Shown here in pieces: positions 10,587 through 21,050 of a DNA stretch of 64,000 nucleotides; positions within the stretch are counted from its first letter, which is position 1, and each line of letters begins with the position of its first letter. The position numbers were made by a program, and so were the translations under genes. A model generated the notes under the pieces. That model was given only the letters and a program-made list of their open reading frames with translations, ran no database searches and was not told the DNA's origin. Source of the DNA: Endothia cerciana (taxonomy: Eukaryota; Ascomycota; Sordariomycetes; Diaporthales; Cryphonectriaceae); contig JALRMH010000037.1 in the NCBI GenBank assembly GCA_026119935.1, positions 124,001-188,000 on the forward strand, read 5' to 3'.

Positions 10587-11643
10587 GGTGTAATTAGGAC
10601 TGGGTAGTGGTTGATGATGATGATGATTTGAGATGGGTCCTGTCTGGTGGTGGTGGTGGTGGTGGTGGTTGTTTCTTGCAGAGATGAAGTTTGTCTGCAA
10701 GAGATGGACAGTGCAGTGCTGGAACAACGATCTGGGGATGGAAGAGCTAAGATTATATATCCTACTTTGAGGTAAGTCAGGGCGTGGTCGACGGGGGGGT
10801 TATAGAGGGGCGGATGGGCTGCAATATAAACTCCTGGAGCTCGACCCCGAAACCTCCTCACTTCACATGATGAGACGGGCACGAGAACAAGCAGAGGCGC
10901 CAAGCCCTCAGCCCGCCATGGTACAATCGCCGTTCTCGCTCGACACTATCACGGTGAATGGCTGAGCTTAATGATAGTTCCCTCCCCTCCCCCTCCCAAG
11001 AAACCGTCCCCAATCGATATCGCCCGGCTTATCTGGTGAGCGGCATCCAGTGGTGGTGCTGGCCAGCGTCCATTATCTAGCGGCTGGAGCCCCGTCGTCT
11101 CCTCCATGTGGGGAAAAACACAATGGTAGTGTGGCACGGCTCGTTTTTGCCCAGCGGGGCTTCCGAGAACGGCGATGGCGATCTATCAAAATAGCAGGGC
11201 TACCGGCGCCTCGTGAGCTGTTCAGAAGCAAAGAACCAACCTTGCATGCCTGGTGACGGTGATGAAATCCCGTCTATCTTACCGACAGTTCTCCGGGCGA
11301 AACCCGACGACGTGCGATGACTTGGCCCCTGCGGAGCTCACCCTGCACCTATCTAATTACATGATCGTTGCCGTAATAGTGTTCACACAGGCAATGTCTC
11401 ATTGATACGGGCAGACACCTCGGGAGGCTGCCGGGATGATGGGATGAATCCCGTCTTCATTCGGATGGTTCATATCTGCAACGTATATACAGAAGGGGGC
11501 AGGCAATACGCAGTGTCCCATTGTTGACTAGTCCCTGTGAAAGGCTGTCGGCACCCGTGGGAGCATCTCTCATATTCATTCGAACGAATCGCATCAACAG
11601 AATAATCTACAGAAGGCCACAGATCCATCTGGTCTAGCGTTGT
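10587..11643. other. Cupin promoter region and 3' flank of the amine oxidase
   Basis: Upstream of the cupin gene are GTG/CAC and TGA/TCA trinucleotide runs (about 10610-10670) and a TATA-like ATTATATATCC near 10752. The rest up to the amine oxidase stop has no supported gene. Confidence 0.4.
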
Positions 11644-14021
11644 CTACTTGCTGCAACAAGCTGCAGGCTCGCCGTCCTGCCCAATCTTCATCCCCACCAC
11701 GCCATCCACAACCCCGTTCAGCCCGGTGCTGCAGTTGTCCTCCTGCCTGCTCGGCGGGACGTCCAGAGCCGGGTTGCGGTCGAAGAAGTTGACCGGCCGC
11801 AGGGTGACCTTGAGCATCTCCATAGGCATGACGGGGAAGTCCTCGATGCGCGGGATGTGGTTGATGCCGAACTGCACCCAGACGACGGGCTCCTCCCCGC
11901 CCTCTCCCCCCAGCGTGTCCTTGCGGTCGGCCCAGGAGCGCACGCCGGTCCCGCCCCGCGACTGGTTCGTGTAGTAGCCGCCCGCAAAGAGCTCGTTCTC
12001 GGCGTACTTGGTCACGTAGATGTTGTGGTCGGCGAACTCGGCCCGCTTGAAGTGGTAGGACCCGCTGTCGGCCAGCATGGGCTGCATGGGCGGGACGTGT
12101 ATCTTGTACCCGACATTCGCACCATTGACGGCGTTCTTGATGCTCGTGTTGACGATCTTGAACGTCCTGTTCTTCGCGGCGTCGAGATCATACCCGCCCG
12201 ACGTGGTGATGGGTGTGCGCTTGACGGTGTAGCCGACGCCGTGGGGGTTTTCCTTGTCGTCCCGCGGGATAGCGTGCGCCTCCTCATATACTACCGACTG
12301 GTTACCCCTCCCGCCGACCATGGGGTCGACGCGCAGGGAGAAGAAGTGCTGGTGGTAGCCGCCCAGCACGCCGGGGTGCACAACGGTGCCATATGGGTGC
12401 GGCGTCGTGGAGAGATCCAGGTCGACCGGCTGCGTGGACAGGATGCCCGTCGCCCGCACCTCGTACGTGATGTCGCCGGCCAGGTTGAGGTTCCACGCGA
12501 GGATGTACTCGTAGTTGGACACGGTCAGGATGGTCTGCAGGACCAGCTCGCGGTTGCGCACGACGACGGCGCGGTTGGTGCGGTAGTTTGTGTGCTTCCA
12601 CAACAGACCCGCATCCTGCTCGTGGACGCAGATCACGTTGGGATAATCCACAGGCCGACCTTCGGTGTCGGCCAGGACGCCGGAGATGTAGTATATGGAG
12701 CCGAGGCAGTCGCACCCCAGGGAGAGGTTGTTCGCCATGATGCCGGCGCCGACGTCGCCAAGGTCGAAGGCCTGCTTCTTGTGGAAGGGGTGGCGGGGGT
12801 CCGCGTAGGGGATGGCCATGTCGGAGAGCGACAGCCGGTGGAAGAGGGGCCGGCCGTCGTAGTAGACATCATAGAGGATCATGCCCTCCCGCTGGTTGAA
12901 GCCGACCTTGAAGTCCCACTTCTGCCAGGCGATGGTCTTGCCGAGCTCGCTGAAGGGGGAGACGGTGAAGGAGGCGCCCTCAGGCTGGACGACCTGCAGG
13001 GGCTTGAGGTCCTTGCGCAGGCCATTCGGCTGGGCCTCGGGGATGTACTCGTTGGGAGGGACGGGGCCCTTCCACGGCTCCAGGGGCTTGACGGTGCTGT
13101 CGTGGCCAGTGGGCAGGATGTCGATGCGGATGACCTTGTGGTCGACCGTGTCGACGACCGGGGAGATGGGCAGGGGGAATGCGTAGTGACAGCTGTCTGC
13201 CTCAGAGGGGTTGGCCGGGTCGCGCATGTAGAGGAAGCACTGCTTGACGCGCTTGTGGTCGGAGAAGAGGCCCTCGTGAACGCCGTCAGAGCCTGGGATG
13301 TGTCAGCAATCCGGCTCATGTGGGAGGGGGGGAGGGGGGGTGGGTAGGGCAAGGGGAATTCCCCTGCGCTTGAAGGCCTGGCCCTGGACTGACCATAGAT
13401 CCACGGGTCCGAGACCACCACGGTGCCCTCTGGCAGCTTCAGCTTGGCGATCTCGGCCTTGACGCCCTCATCCTCCATCATGACCGTCTCGATAGCGATG
13501 AGCTCCTCCCCGTCGCCAGGTGCGTGGATGAACGGGCCGAGGCGGACATTGCTCTCGACCTTGTCCGCCGTCAGGTTGACGACGGCCTCGTGCAGTTTGT
13601 CCTGCGGCCATGTTAACAACCCGAACGGAAGTTCTCCCACCCTCCGCCCCCTTTCTTCTCTCCGGGAGGGGAGGGGTGGGGGTGGGGGTATGGGTGGCTG
13701 GCTGGGGCAACTTGCAGTGTTCCGCAGATAGTAGACGACCTGGCTCTTCCTCTCGATCGGCTTAGGGGACTGACCCGCCCTCTCGGCCTCGAGATATGGG
13801 GCGAGCTCGGCCTTTGGCGGCTCAAGGAGGGTGACGACCTTGAACTGGAACTTGGTGCCCTCGGGCCACTGTGCCCTGATCAGCGAGGACGACTGGGATA
13901 TCTCGTCCTTGGTCAGGGGCCCGAGAGGATGTGAGGGGCCCGTCGTCCTGTCCGACCCGCTGGCGACGCCGGCAGTCTTGGTCCCGTCCAGGCCGTTGGC
14001 CTTGGTATCGTCTGCCGTCAT
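11644..14021 (-). CDS. Copper amine oxidase
   Basis: Three exons on the minus strand (14021..13716, 13601..13394, 13292..11644) give 720 residues, the usual size. The enzyme oxidises primary amines to aldehyde, ammonia and H2O2 using copper and the self-made cofactor topaquinone. Visible features are the topaquinone consensus N-Y-E with the precursor Tyr at about 431 (SNYEYILAWN), the catalytic-base Asp region near 335 (YADPRHPF), the HQH copper ligands near 487, and the conserved HIPRIEDFPVMP segment near 649. Intron 2 has a GTCAGT donor. Intron 1 starts with GCAAGT, a GC-AG intron, and only this donor keeps the conserved frame (RNT then DKLHEAVVNL). The C-terminus ends SK, not a clear peroxisomal PTS1. 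Confidence 0.92.
13602..13715 (-). other. GC-AG intron in the amine oxidase gene
   Basis: The donor is GCAAGT directly after ...AAC ACT and the acceptor is CCGCAG before GAC AAA CTG. Phase 0 is kept and the protein reads through the conserved junction RNT/DKL. No GT donor nearby restores the frame: the closest, GTTGCC, is four bases further in and out of phase. Confidence 0.75.
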
Positions 14022-14329
14022 GGTGGCTGTCGAGGGAGGGCGAAGGGGCGGGAGGAGTGAGTCGGTCGTCCGTCACCAGTGAAGAGGATGAATGGGCAGA
14101 CGGACAGACAGATAATGTATGAATGAGTAGGTGTCTTGGACAAGTCACCACACACGTGTCTGTACGGATAGTCCGGAGATGCTTGCGTATATGTAATTAC
14201 ACAAGGGATGGACAGTCGTGTCGTGAGACGGGCCGATCATGTGTGGTCTGGTGTGGTGTCGACAGAGGGTATATATTCCCGGTTTTTTATGCCGTCCTCA
14301 TGCCGTCCTTATCGAGCCGTGCCTCTTGT

Positions 14330-14330
<1 letters not shown>

Positions 14331-14374
<44 letters not shown>
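14331..14374. repeat. (GT)n microsatellite
   Basis: About 22 GT dinucleotides with one late interruption, about 310 bp upstream of the amine oxidase start. Confidence 0.9.
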
Positions 14375-14381
<7 letters not shown>

Positions 14382-14891
14382 TGATGTGTGATAATGATAA
14401 TGATAGTGTACCTGCCCCTCCTCTTGCGGCGGCGTGGGAACGGGCAAGGGCTTGCTTAGTCTGTGACTAGTAAGTAAGTAGTATTTACGTGCCCGGGTGG
14501 ACCTACCAGACGAGGTCTAAATCAGTACCGTGTACATACAGTAGGGACTTTCTAGAGATCAGGGTCCCCCTCAGGATGAGGGGCATTGGTGATTGGCCGG
14601 TCGGGCTATTGAGGTTCTGAGATGGTATCTCCGCCCAGGCGGTTACTTGGCACGGTTAGTTGGCAGGCACCGTGCCCGTCTCCTGGTGGCGGCTGAGGGG
14701 CGCCTGAAGCCGTGCACGCCGTGCTGCTGGAGCCCCTAATCCGTAGTAGTGCCGGCAAGATACGCCCCGGCCCCGCCCCCACTACCACCACCACCACCAC
14801 CATCACAGCTGCAGCTACAGCTACAGCTTCCCTCGTCATCTGGTAGTAACTTTGGTGACTGCAATAGTGCAGACACAAATAACAAATAGCT

Positions 14892-14970
14892 CACACGCGC
14901 GCACACACGCGCGCACGCACACACACACGCACACACACACGCACACACACACGCGCACACACACACACAC
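14892..14970. repeat. Alternating CA/CG purine-pyrimidine tract
   Basis: About 79 bases of almost uninterrupted alternating pyrimidine-purine sequence (CACACGCGCGCACACAC pattern), a composition known to favour Z-DNA. Confidence 0.85.
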
Positions 14971-15362
14971 AACACGGCTGTAGGGCTGATGATGAGGCTT
15001 GGCAAGGGCACTCACTATGCTATGTGGTATCCACGCCCAGAGTGTGGGTATTTATTATACACCGATTCCAACCAACAAACAACATCGACATGGAATGGAT
15101 GCCCGTCCAGGGCAGAGAATAACGCTTCCCGAGTCCGACAAACAAACAACCTTCACTGCCTGCCTCTTCCCTCCCCTATCCCCTTCCCTTTCCTCCCGTC
15201 GTCTTGGACGCGGCAAAGGGGCCAGATATGGATGCCATCCTGTCTGCATTCGGCTCATGGCACCGCGCGCAGCCTCTCTCCCCGCCCTGAACCGGGTGAT
15301 GGCGACCTGCGCTGACAGCAGTCCCACGGGTCCCCTCCCCCCCCCCCCCTCCTCGACTGGAC

Positions 15363-15826
15363 CTATCCAAACAGCCCCTTGGTGACCCACCGGCTCGCGC
15401 TGACCATCCACAGCCTCGCATAGCACTGGTGCGCGAGCTCCATGTACTTGGGCATGGGTCCCAGGATCCCGTCCTGCCGCGCGGCGCTGTTAAAGAAGCA
15501 GCTCTTGAGCCCCAGCTCGACCTCGTTCCGCTCCCTGTCCACCTCGGCATACACGACGAACAGGCCGTCGCTGTCCCGCCCGCCCTGGGTGCGCGGGGAG
15601 TCGCCGCAGCGTACGGTGATGGAGTTGGGCGTCTTCTCGACGACCTCGAAGTGGTCGGTGATCTGGGTGCCGGGCTCGTAGGTGGAGGCGGCGAGGTCGC
15701 GGGGGGACCAGAGCTGGGACGGGGTCTGGGGCTCGTACTTCTGGGCCAGGTAACGGCGCTGGAAGCGGTAGGCTATTATTCGCGAGAGAGAACTCCTCTT
15801 TAGCATTGTCCTTACCCACCCACCCG

Positions 15827-15873
<47 letters not shown>

Positions 15874-16218
15874 CCGAGCCTTGAGGGATCAGGGGAGGGG
15901 AGGGGATGGGAGGAGACAAATAAGAGGGCAGGGCCCCGACTCACCCCATCCAGCCCACACGCCCCGGCAGAACTCGACCGCCAGGTCACCCTCCTTCTGC
16001 AGCAGCTCGGGCCTGACCTTGTCCAGGGGTATCCGCTTGATACACACGTCCTGCGTCGTCGGGTTGTTGTAGATGTTGTAGCGGGCGTACGTCCTGCTGG
16101 ACCAGATCGGGTCGTCGCGCGGGAGCGGGCAGATGATCGAGGTCGTGCCCGCGACGTAGCCCACGAAGGCCGTCCCGGTCAGGGCTGTCGTGTATAGGGT
16201 GCGCTTGATGATGCCCAT
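15363..16218 (-). CDS. Uncharacterised fungal protein with N-terminal membrane segment
   Basis: Two exons (16218..15945 and 15772..15363) give 227 residues. The donor is GTGAGT and the acceptor AATAATAG, with phase 1 closing exactly on Ala-Tyr-Arg. The N-terminus (MGIIKRTLYTTALTGTAFVG) is basic then hydrophobic and fits a mitochondrial or membrane anchor. A strand-rich domain follows from about residue 110 (TDHFEVVEKTPNSITVRCGD). That region has the alternation of an SRPBCC/lipid-binding-like fold, but this is only an impression. I do not recognise the family. The intron contains a long CA microsatellite. Confidence 0.75.
15830..15872. repeat. (CA)n microsatellite inside an intron
   Basis: About 21 CA units lie within the single intron (15773-15944) of the gene on the minus strand, close to its acceptor side. 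On the transcribed strand it reads (TG)n. Confidence 0.9.
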
Positions 16219-17131
16219 CTTTTGAAAACCTTCCGCGGGATGGGTCAGACGGGTCACACAGTTCGGCAGTGCTGTGGTGGCAGTGGTAGTGGTAGTGGTG
16301 GTTGTGTTTATTCTCGTGCGTGGAGGGGAGGAAGTATGCAAGGTAACTAACTACCTGAGGAGACCCCGTCGCGTGATCGCCCGAGGATCTGGCGAGGCAC
16401 GGCCCTGGAGCTCTCCCAAACCGTTCGGCTCTTATTTAATAGGGCGACCTCGGCTGATGATGACGGAGCTTTACGGGAGCTCCCCACCCCCTCCCCAGCC
16501 CTGTTCCCCGCTGTAACTCAGTAGGCCGACCCCCAGAGGCCCCTTGACCCCATAAGCCCCTCGGGCCCCTCAGGCCCCGTGCGAGCCCGGCGATCGAAGT
16601 TCTCAAGGCGTTCTGGACGGTGGGACCCGCCGTGCCGCCCAACCCGTAGCGCCCTTCTTGTAGTATCAACCGCCAAGCCAAAAATCATCGCCATCTCAGC
16701 GATTAGGTCAATCGACCGCGGTGCAGGACTCTGGCCCAGGACACGGGAAGGACAGGACACCATCAAGCGATGAGACTTCTCCAGATCCTGCAGGGTCATC
16801 AGTCTGCTCTGCATCTTCAAATCGTCTGTAGCCCCAACTCATATTCCGCGGGCGTCGCGGTACATGGACTCCTGCACCAGAGATCGACGTTCAAGGAGGA
16901 GCCTGAGATTTGCACGCCTGACACGGCCATCGTCTCAACTTGAGCCGTTTGTGATCTTGACATGACCAACCTTGTTCATATGCTTATCACCTCCCTTCTT
17001 CCTCTCGGCAGGCCCAGGTGAAGTCGAACCAGACATCTCGAGACCTCGTCTTTGTGGGCTGCTCCCCAGTCCCTGCTACTGACCATACGACTTGAATCTG
17101 TACTGAATAGCAACGTCGACTATCATCCGTG
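16219..17131. other. Divergent promoter region, no gene seen
   Basis: The region lies between the minus-strand gene and the plus-strand DUF3431 gene. A GTGGT-rich leader is at 16270-16310 and a G/C-rich stretch at 16480-16600. The pyrimidine-rich sequence at 16990-17130 is likely the DUF3431 leader. Confidence 0.45.
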
Positions 17132-18124
17132 ATGGGCGTCCACAAGGCTCGGCAGCTCCGGGCCGCCCTTTCACTCCTCCTCTACCTCATACTCCTCGCC
17201 ATCTTTCTCACCGTGCTCACAAGGATGCTCTTCGGCTGGCCACTGAGGAGACCCCAGCTGTCCATGCCCGTCACAGCCAGCTCAAAAAAGACACCGTCCC
17301 CACAGTCACCAAACATGCTGCGCAAGACCCTCGTCATAGCCTCGACGACGAACGACGACACGGCCTGGCTCACCCAGATTCCCCCGTCACTCAACTGGAC
17401 CGTCGCCCAATACCGCGTCGACGACCCCCTGTCCTCGGCGCTCTCCGTCCCCTCCACGGCAGGCAACGAGGCCATGGTCTACCTCACCTACATCATCGAC
17501 AACTATGACGCCCTGCCGGACGTCGTCTTCTTCCACCACGCCCACGCCAGGGCCTGGCACCAGGAGCTCCACTCCCTGGAGGAGCTCGCCCGGCTCAGGC
17601 CCGGGTACGTCCTGAAGGCGGGCTACGCGAGCACGCGCTGTCTCGCCGGGTGCGAGAACGTCGTGCCGCTCGAGGGGGCCACGCCGGGCGAATGGGCGCA
17701 CTTCCCACAGTTGGACCGGAAGGCCCGCCTGGCCACGCTTCTGCACGCTTTCCTCGAGCCGGGCGGGGGCGAGGAGGCCCCCGGGAGGCTGGCCGCGCCG
17801 TGTTGTGCCCAGTTTGCGGCGAGCGGGGAGAGGATCAGGCAGAGGAGCCTGGGCTGGTGGGCCGACCTGAGGGCCTGGCTGACGGACACGCCGCTGCAGA
17901 GTCTGGACAGCGGGCGGCTGATGGAGCACCTCTGGCACGTGTGGTTCGGGATGCCCCCCGAGCTGTGAGTGGTCCTCCTCGCCAGTCGGGGTGGCCGGGA
18001 GGTTGCTCAGTTGCTGACATGAAGGTGCGTCTGTAGGTGTCCGAGCCTCGAGGCTTGCCAGTGTCACGTCTTCGGGATTGGCGACAACTGCGAGCGGTAC
18101 TTTGAGCAAGAGGAGTACATGTGA
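17132..18124 (+). CDS. DUF3431 family membrane-anchored protein
   Basis: Exons 17132..17964 and 18037..18124 give 306 residues. The donor is GTGAGT and the acceptor CTGTAG, and the short last exon supplies the conserved Cys-rich end (SLEACQCHVFGIGDNC). After the ATG there is a basic cap and one transmembrane helix (residues ~12-35), making a type II membrane protein. The lumenal domain has the family hallmarks: ...YLTYIIDNYDALPDVVFFHH near 115-135, then a region ending PCCAQFAAS near 225-235. In fungi these proteins are glycosyltransferase-like and of unproven function; a secretory-pathway location is inferred from the anchor. Confidence 0.88.
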
Positions 18125-18496
18125 TAATCACCGGTGTAATTTTCTGCATCCGCAGCGTGGTGTCGTCGCCACGAATAGCAGGAAGGAGCTGTCGCACAGG
18201 GTAACTTCAAAGGGGGTCAAGTCACGCAGAGACCTTGTTCCTAATTCCTAATCTCAAACGAAGCCTGCACCAGCAGCTCACCACGCTTCCTGTTGACGGG
18301 CTCTCAGGTGTTCAACGCAGCGGCTATCAGGCTACCTTTACAGTCATTATACAGCTGCCGGAACTTGATCATCCCAATACCCACAGGGATCTCTCTAGAG
18401 TACCACGGTGTCTCAATCCTCTATCACATTTATTCGCTTATGTTGGTCCGGCCAGGCCAGGAGATGGATCTAAGGACTAACTATCCCCTTCACGTA
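18125..18496. other. Intergenic, no gene seen
   Basis: This separates the DUF3431 gene from the decayed repeat copy B. Only short ORFs occur. Confidence 0.45.
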
Positions 18497-19020
18497 TCAG
18501 TGAGAACTTGAGTGAATTAGGCAGGCCTTCAATTCGCTCTCCAAATAGATCTCTGACCTGAGCTCGTCATCGTGGCCTTTTGGATCTAACCGCAACAGCT
18601 CAGAGACCTGGTTACCATCCTTATCGTCGTAGCTACATAGACAGTTAGTTCAATATTCCAAGGTTCAGAAGGTAGAAGACCACGACAAAAGGTGTCTTAC
18701 TTGAGGGAGTACTGTGGTCTGGCTTTCTCCACGACCAAGTATTTGCTCATCTCTCCTGTGTTATGGCACATGTCTTTAATATAACCCAAGGTAGCAGCTA
18801 GTAGACAATGCGTAATTATTAGTAAGATATACAGCCCTCATAGCATAGCAATTGCCTATAGCAGTTTTTACTTACGCTCATTGTTGTGTTGAGCTAGGAC
18901 CAGGTCCTTGTTCTGGAAGGCCATCCTGATATGCGCTGATGCTTTATTTGCTTTTCCTGTATTCTGAGTGTGATTTTCTTGATGTTGGAGATAATTATCT
19001 TCCTCAGTGCCGTGCTCAGT
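18497..19020 (-). pseudogene. Dispersed repeat copy B: spliced 3' fragment of an unknown duplicated gene
   Basis: Three exon-like pieces on the minus strand close in phase: about 19014..18886, 18797..18701 and 18632..18497 (stop at 18497-18499). Donors are GTAAGT and GTAAGA; acceptors are CTACTAG and ATGTAG. The joined reading is hydrophilic and includes HIRMAFQNKDLVLAQHNN, then CHNTGEMSKYLVVEKARPQ, then DDKDGNQVSELLRLDPKG. I do not recognise the family. No start is found; upstream the sequence runs into the 43-bp satellite. Compared with copy A at 6.6-6.87 kb, differences in the shared intron are almost all C-to-T or G-to-A, a RIP-like pattern. It could be a surviving gene end, but missing 5' sequence argues for a remnant. 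Confidence 0.55.
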
Positions 19021-19069
19021 TACCCAAACTATCAATTTATACAAGTCTACTTAAACTTACGACTTGTCC

Positions 19070-21050
19070 TTGAGCTTGACTAATGCTTCAGCAAGTAGGC
19101 AGTGACAGACTGACGCTCCAGCAAGTAGGTAGTGACAATATCTTAAGCTTGACTAACGCTCCAGCAAGTAGGCAGTGACAATATCTTAAGCTTGACTGAC
19201 GCTTCAGCAAGTAGGCAGTGACAGACTGACGCTCCAGCAAGTAGGTAGTGACAATATCTTAAGCTTGACTAACGCTCCAGCAAGCTCCAGCAAGTAGGCA
19301 GTGACAATATCTTAAGCTTGACTGACGCTTCAGCAAGTAGGCAGTGACAGACTGACGCTCTAGCAAGTAGGTAGTGACAATATCTTAAGCTTGACTAACG
19401 CTCTAGCAAGTAGGCAGTGACAATATCTTAAGCTTGACTGACGCTTCAGCAAGTAGGCAGTGACAGACTGACGCTCTAGCAAGTAGGTAGTGACAATATC
19501 TTANNNNNNNNNNNNNNNNNNNNNNNNNNNNNNNNNNNNNNNNNNNNNNNNNNNNNNNNNNNNNNNNNNNNNNNNNNNNNNNNNNNNNNNNNNNNNNNNN
19601 NNCAGCTTAACTAACGCTCCAGCAAGTAGGTAGTGATAATATCTTAAGCTTAACTAACGCTCCAGCAAGTAGGCAGTGATAATATCTTAAGCTTAACTAA
19701 TACTTCAGCAAGTAAGCAGTGACAGACTAACGCTCTAGCAAGTAGGCAGTAACAATATCTTAAGCTTAACTAACACTCTAGCAAGTAGGCAGTGATAATA
19801 TCTTAAGCTTGACTGACGCTCTAGCAAGTAGGCAGTGATAATATCTTAAGCTTAACTAATGCTCTAGCAAGTAGGCAGTGACAATATCTTAAGCTTGACT
19901 GATGCTCCAGCAAGTAGGTAGTGATAATATCTTAAGCTTGACTGATGCTCTAGCAAGTAGGTAGTAACAATATCTTAAGCTTAACTAACGCTCCAGCAAG
20001 TAGGTAGTGACAATATCTTAAGCTTGACTAACGCTCTAGCAAGTAGGCAGTGACAATATCTTAAGCTTGACTAACGCTCTAGCAAGTAGGCAGTGATAAT
20101 ATCTTAAGCTTGACTAACGCTCCAGCAGGTAGGCAATAACATTATCCTTAAGCTTAACTAGGTAATAATATTATCCTTAAGCTTGACTAATAATTTAGTA
20201 AATAAGTAGTAATAATGCTCTTAAGCTTAGCTAATATTCTAGCAGGTAGATAGTAATAATACCCTTAAGCTTGACTAATACTATAGTAAGTAAGCAGTAA
20301 TAATATCTTTAAGCTTAGCTAATACTTTAGTAAGTAGGCAGTAATAATATCTTAAGCTTAACTAATACTCTAGCAAGTAGATAGTAATAATATCTTAAGC
20401 TTAACTAACGCTCTAGCAGATAGGTAATAATATTATCCTTAAGCTTGACTAACACTCTAGTAAGTAGGCAGTAATAATATCTTAAGCTTGACTAACGCTC
20501 TAGCAGGTAGGTAATAATATTGTCCTTGAGCTTGACTAACGCTCTGGCAGGTAGGTAACAACATTGTCCTTGAGCTTGACTAACGCTCTGGCAGGTAGGC
20601 AATAACATTGTCCTTGAGCTTGACTAACGCTCTAGCAGGTAGGCAACAACATTGTCTTTGAGCTGTAATATTATCCTTAAGCTGTAACATTATCTTTGAG
20701 CTTGACTGATGCTTCAGCAAGTAGGCAATGGCATCCTTGAGCTTAACTAATGCTTTAGTAGGTAGGCAATGACATTATCCTTGAGCTATGACATTACCCT
20801 TGAGCTATGATATTACCCTTGAGCTATGATATTACCCTTGAGCTATGATATTACCCTTGAGCTGTGGCATTACCCTTGAGCTTGGTTAATACTTTAGCAG
20901 GCAGGCAGTGACATTGCCCTTGAGCTATAACATTATCCTTGAGCTATAATATTGCCCTTGAGCCTGACTAATACTTCAGCAGGTAAGTTGTAACATTATC
21001 TTTAAGCTGTAATATTACTCTTGAACCTGTGATGTTGTTCTTTACCTACC
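19070..21050. repeat. 43-bp tandem satellite array, RIP-like decay towards the 3' side
   Basis: The unit reads about TTAAGCTTGACTAACGCTCT then AGCAAGTAGGCAGTGACAATATC, 43 bp, each with a HindIII site. From 19.07 to 20.1 kb copies are near-identical. From 20.15 to 20.5 kb they become AT-rich (for example AGTAAATAAGTAGTAATAA) through C-to-T and G-to-A changes. From about 20.78 to 20.98 kb a shorter unit of about 19 bp (TTGAGCTATGATATTACCC) takes over. Units are direct and contiguous with no unique spacers, so this is not CRISPR. 43 is not a multiple of three, so the array is unlikely to be coding. Confidence 0.92.
19504..19602. other. Assembly gap (99 N)
   Basis: A run of N lies inside the satellite array. 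The same 43-bp unit flanks both sides, so true array length is unknown. Confidence 0.99.

Larger units (their letters stand above)
14022..15362. other. Upstream region of the amine oxidase with dinucleotide repeats
   Basis: No gene seen. It contains a (GT)n tract at 14331-14374 and an alternating CA/CG tract at 14892-14970. Short GTG/CAC and CTG runs lie at 14780-14830, and a C13 run at 15337-15349. Confidence 0.5.

Noticed and set aside
11857..13347. 496-codon plus-strand ORF over the amine oxidase
   Set aside because: Shadow of the GC-biased amine oxidase exon; no conserved motif and it crosses the intron without reason.
19070..21050. CRISPR-like array
   Set aside because: Repeats are contiguous with no unique spacers, in a eukaryotic context, and units mutate gradually.
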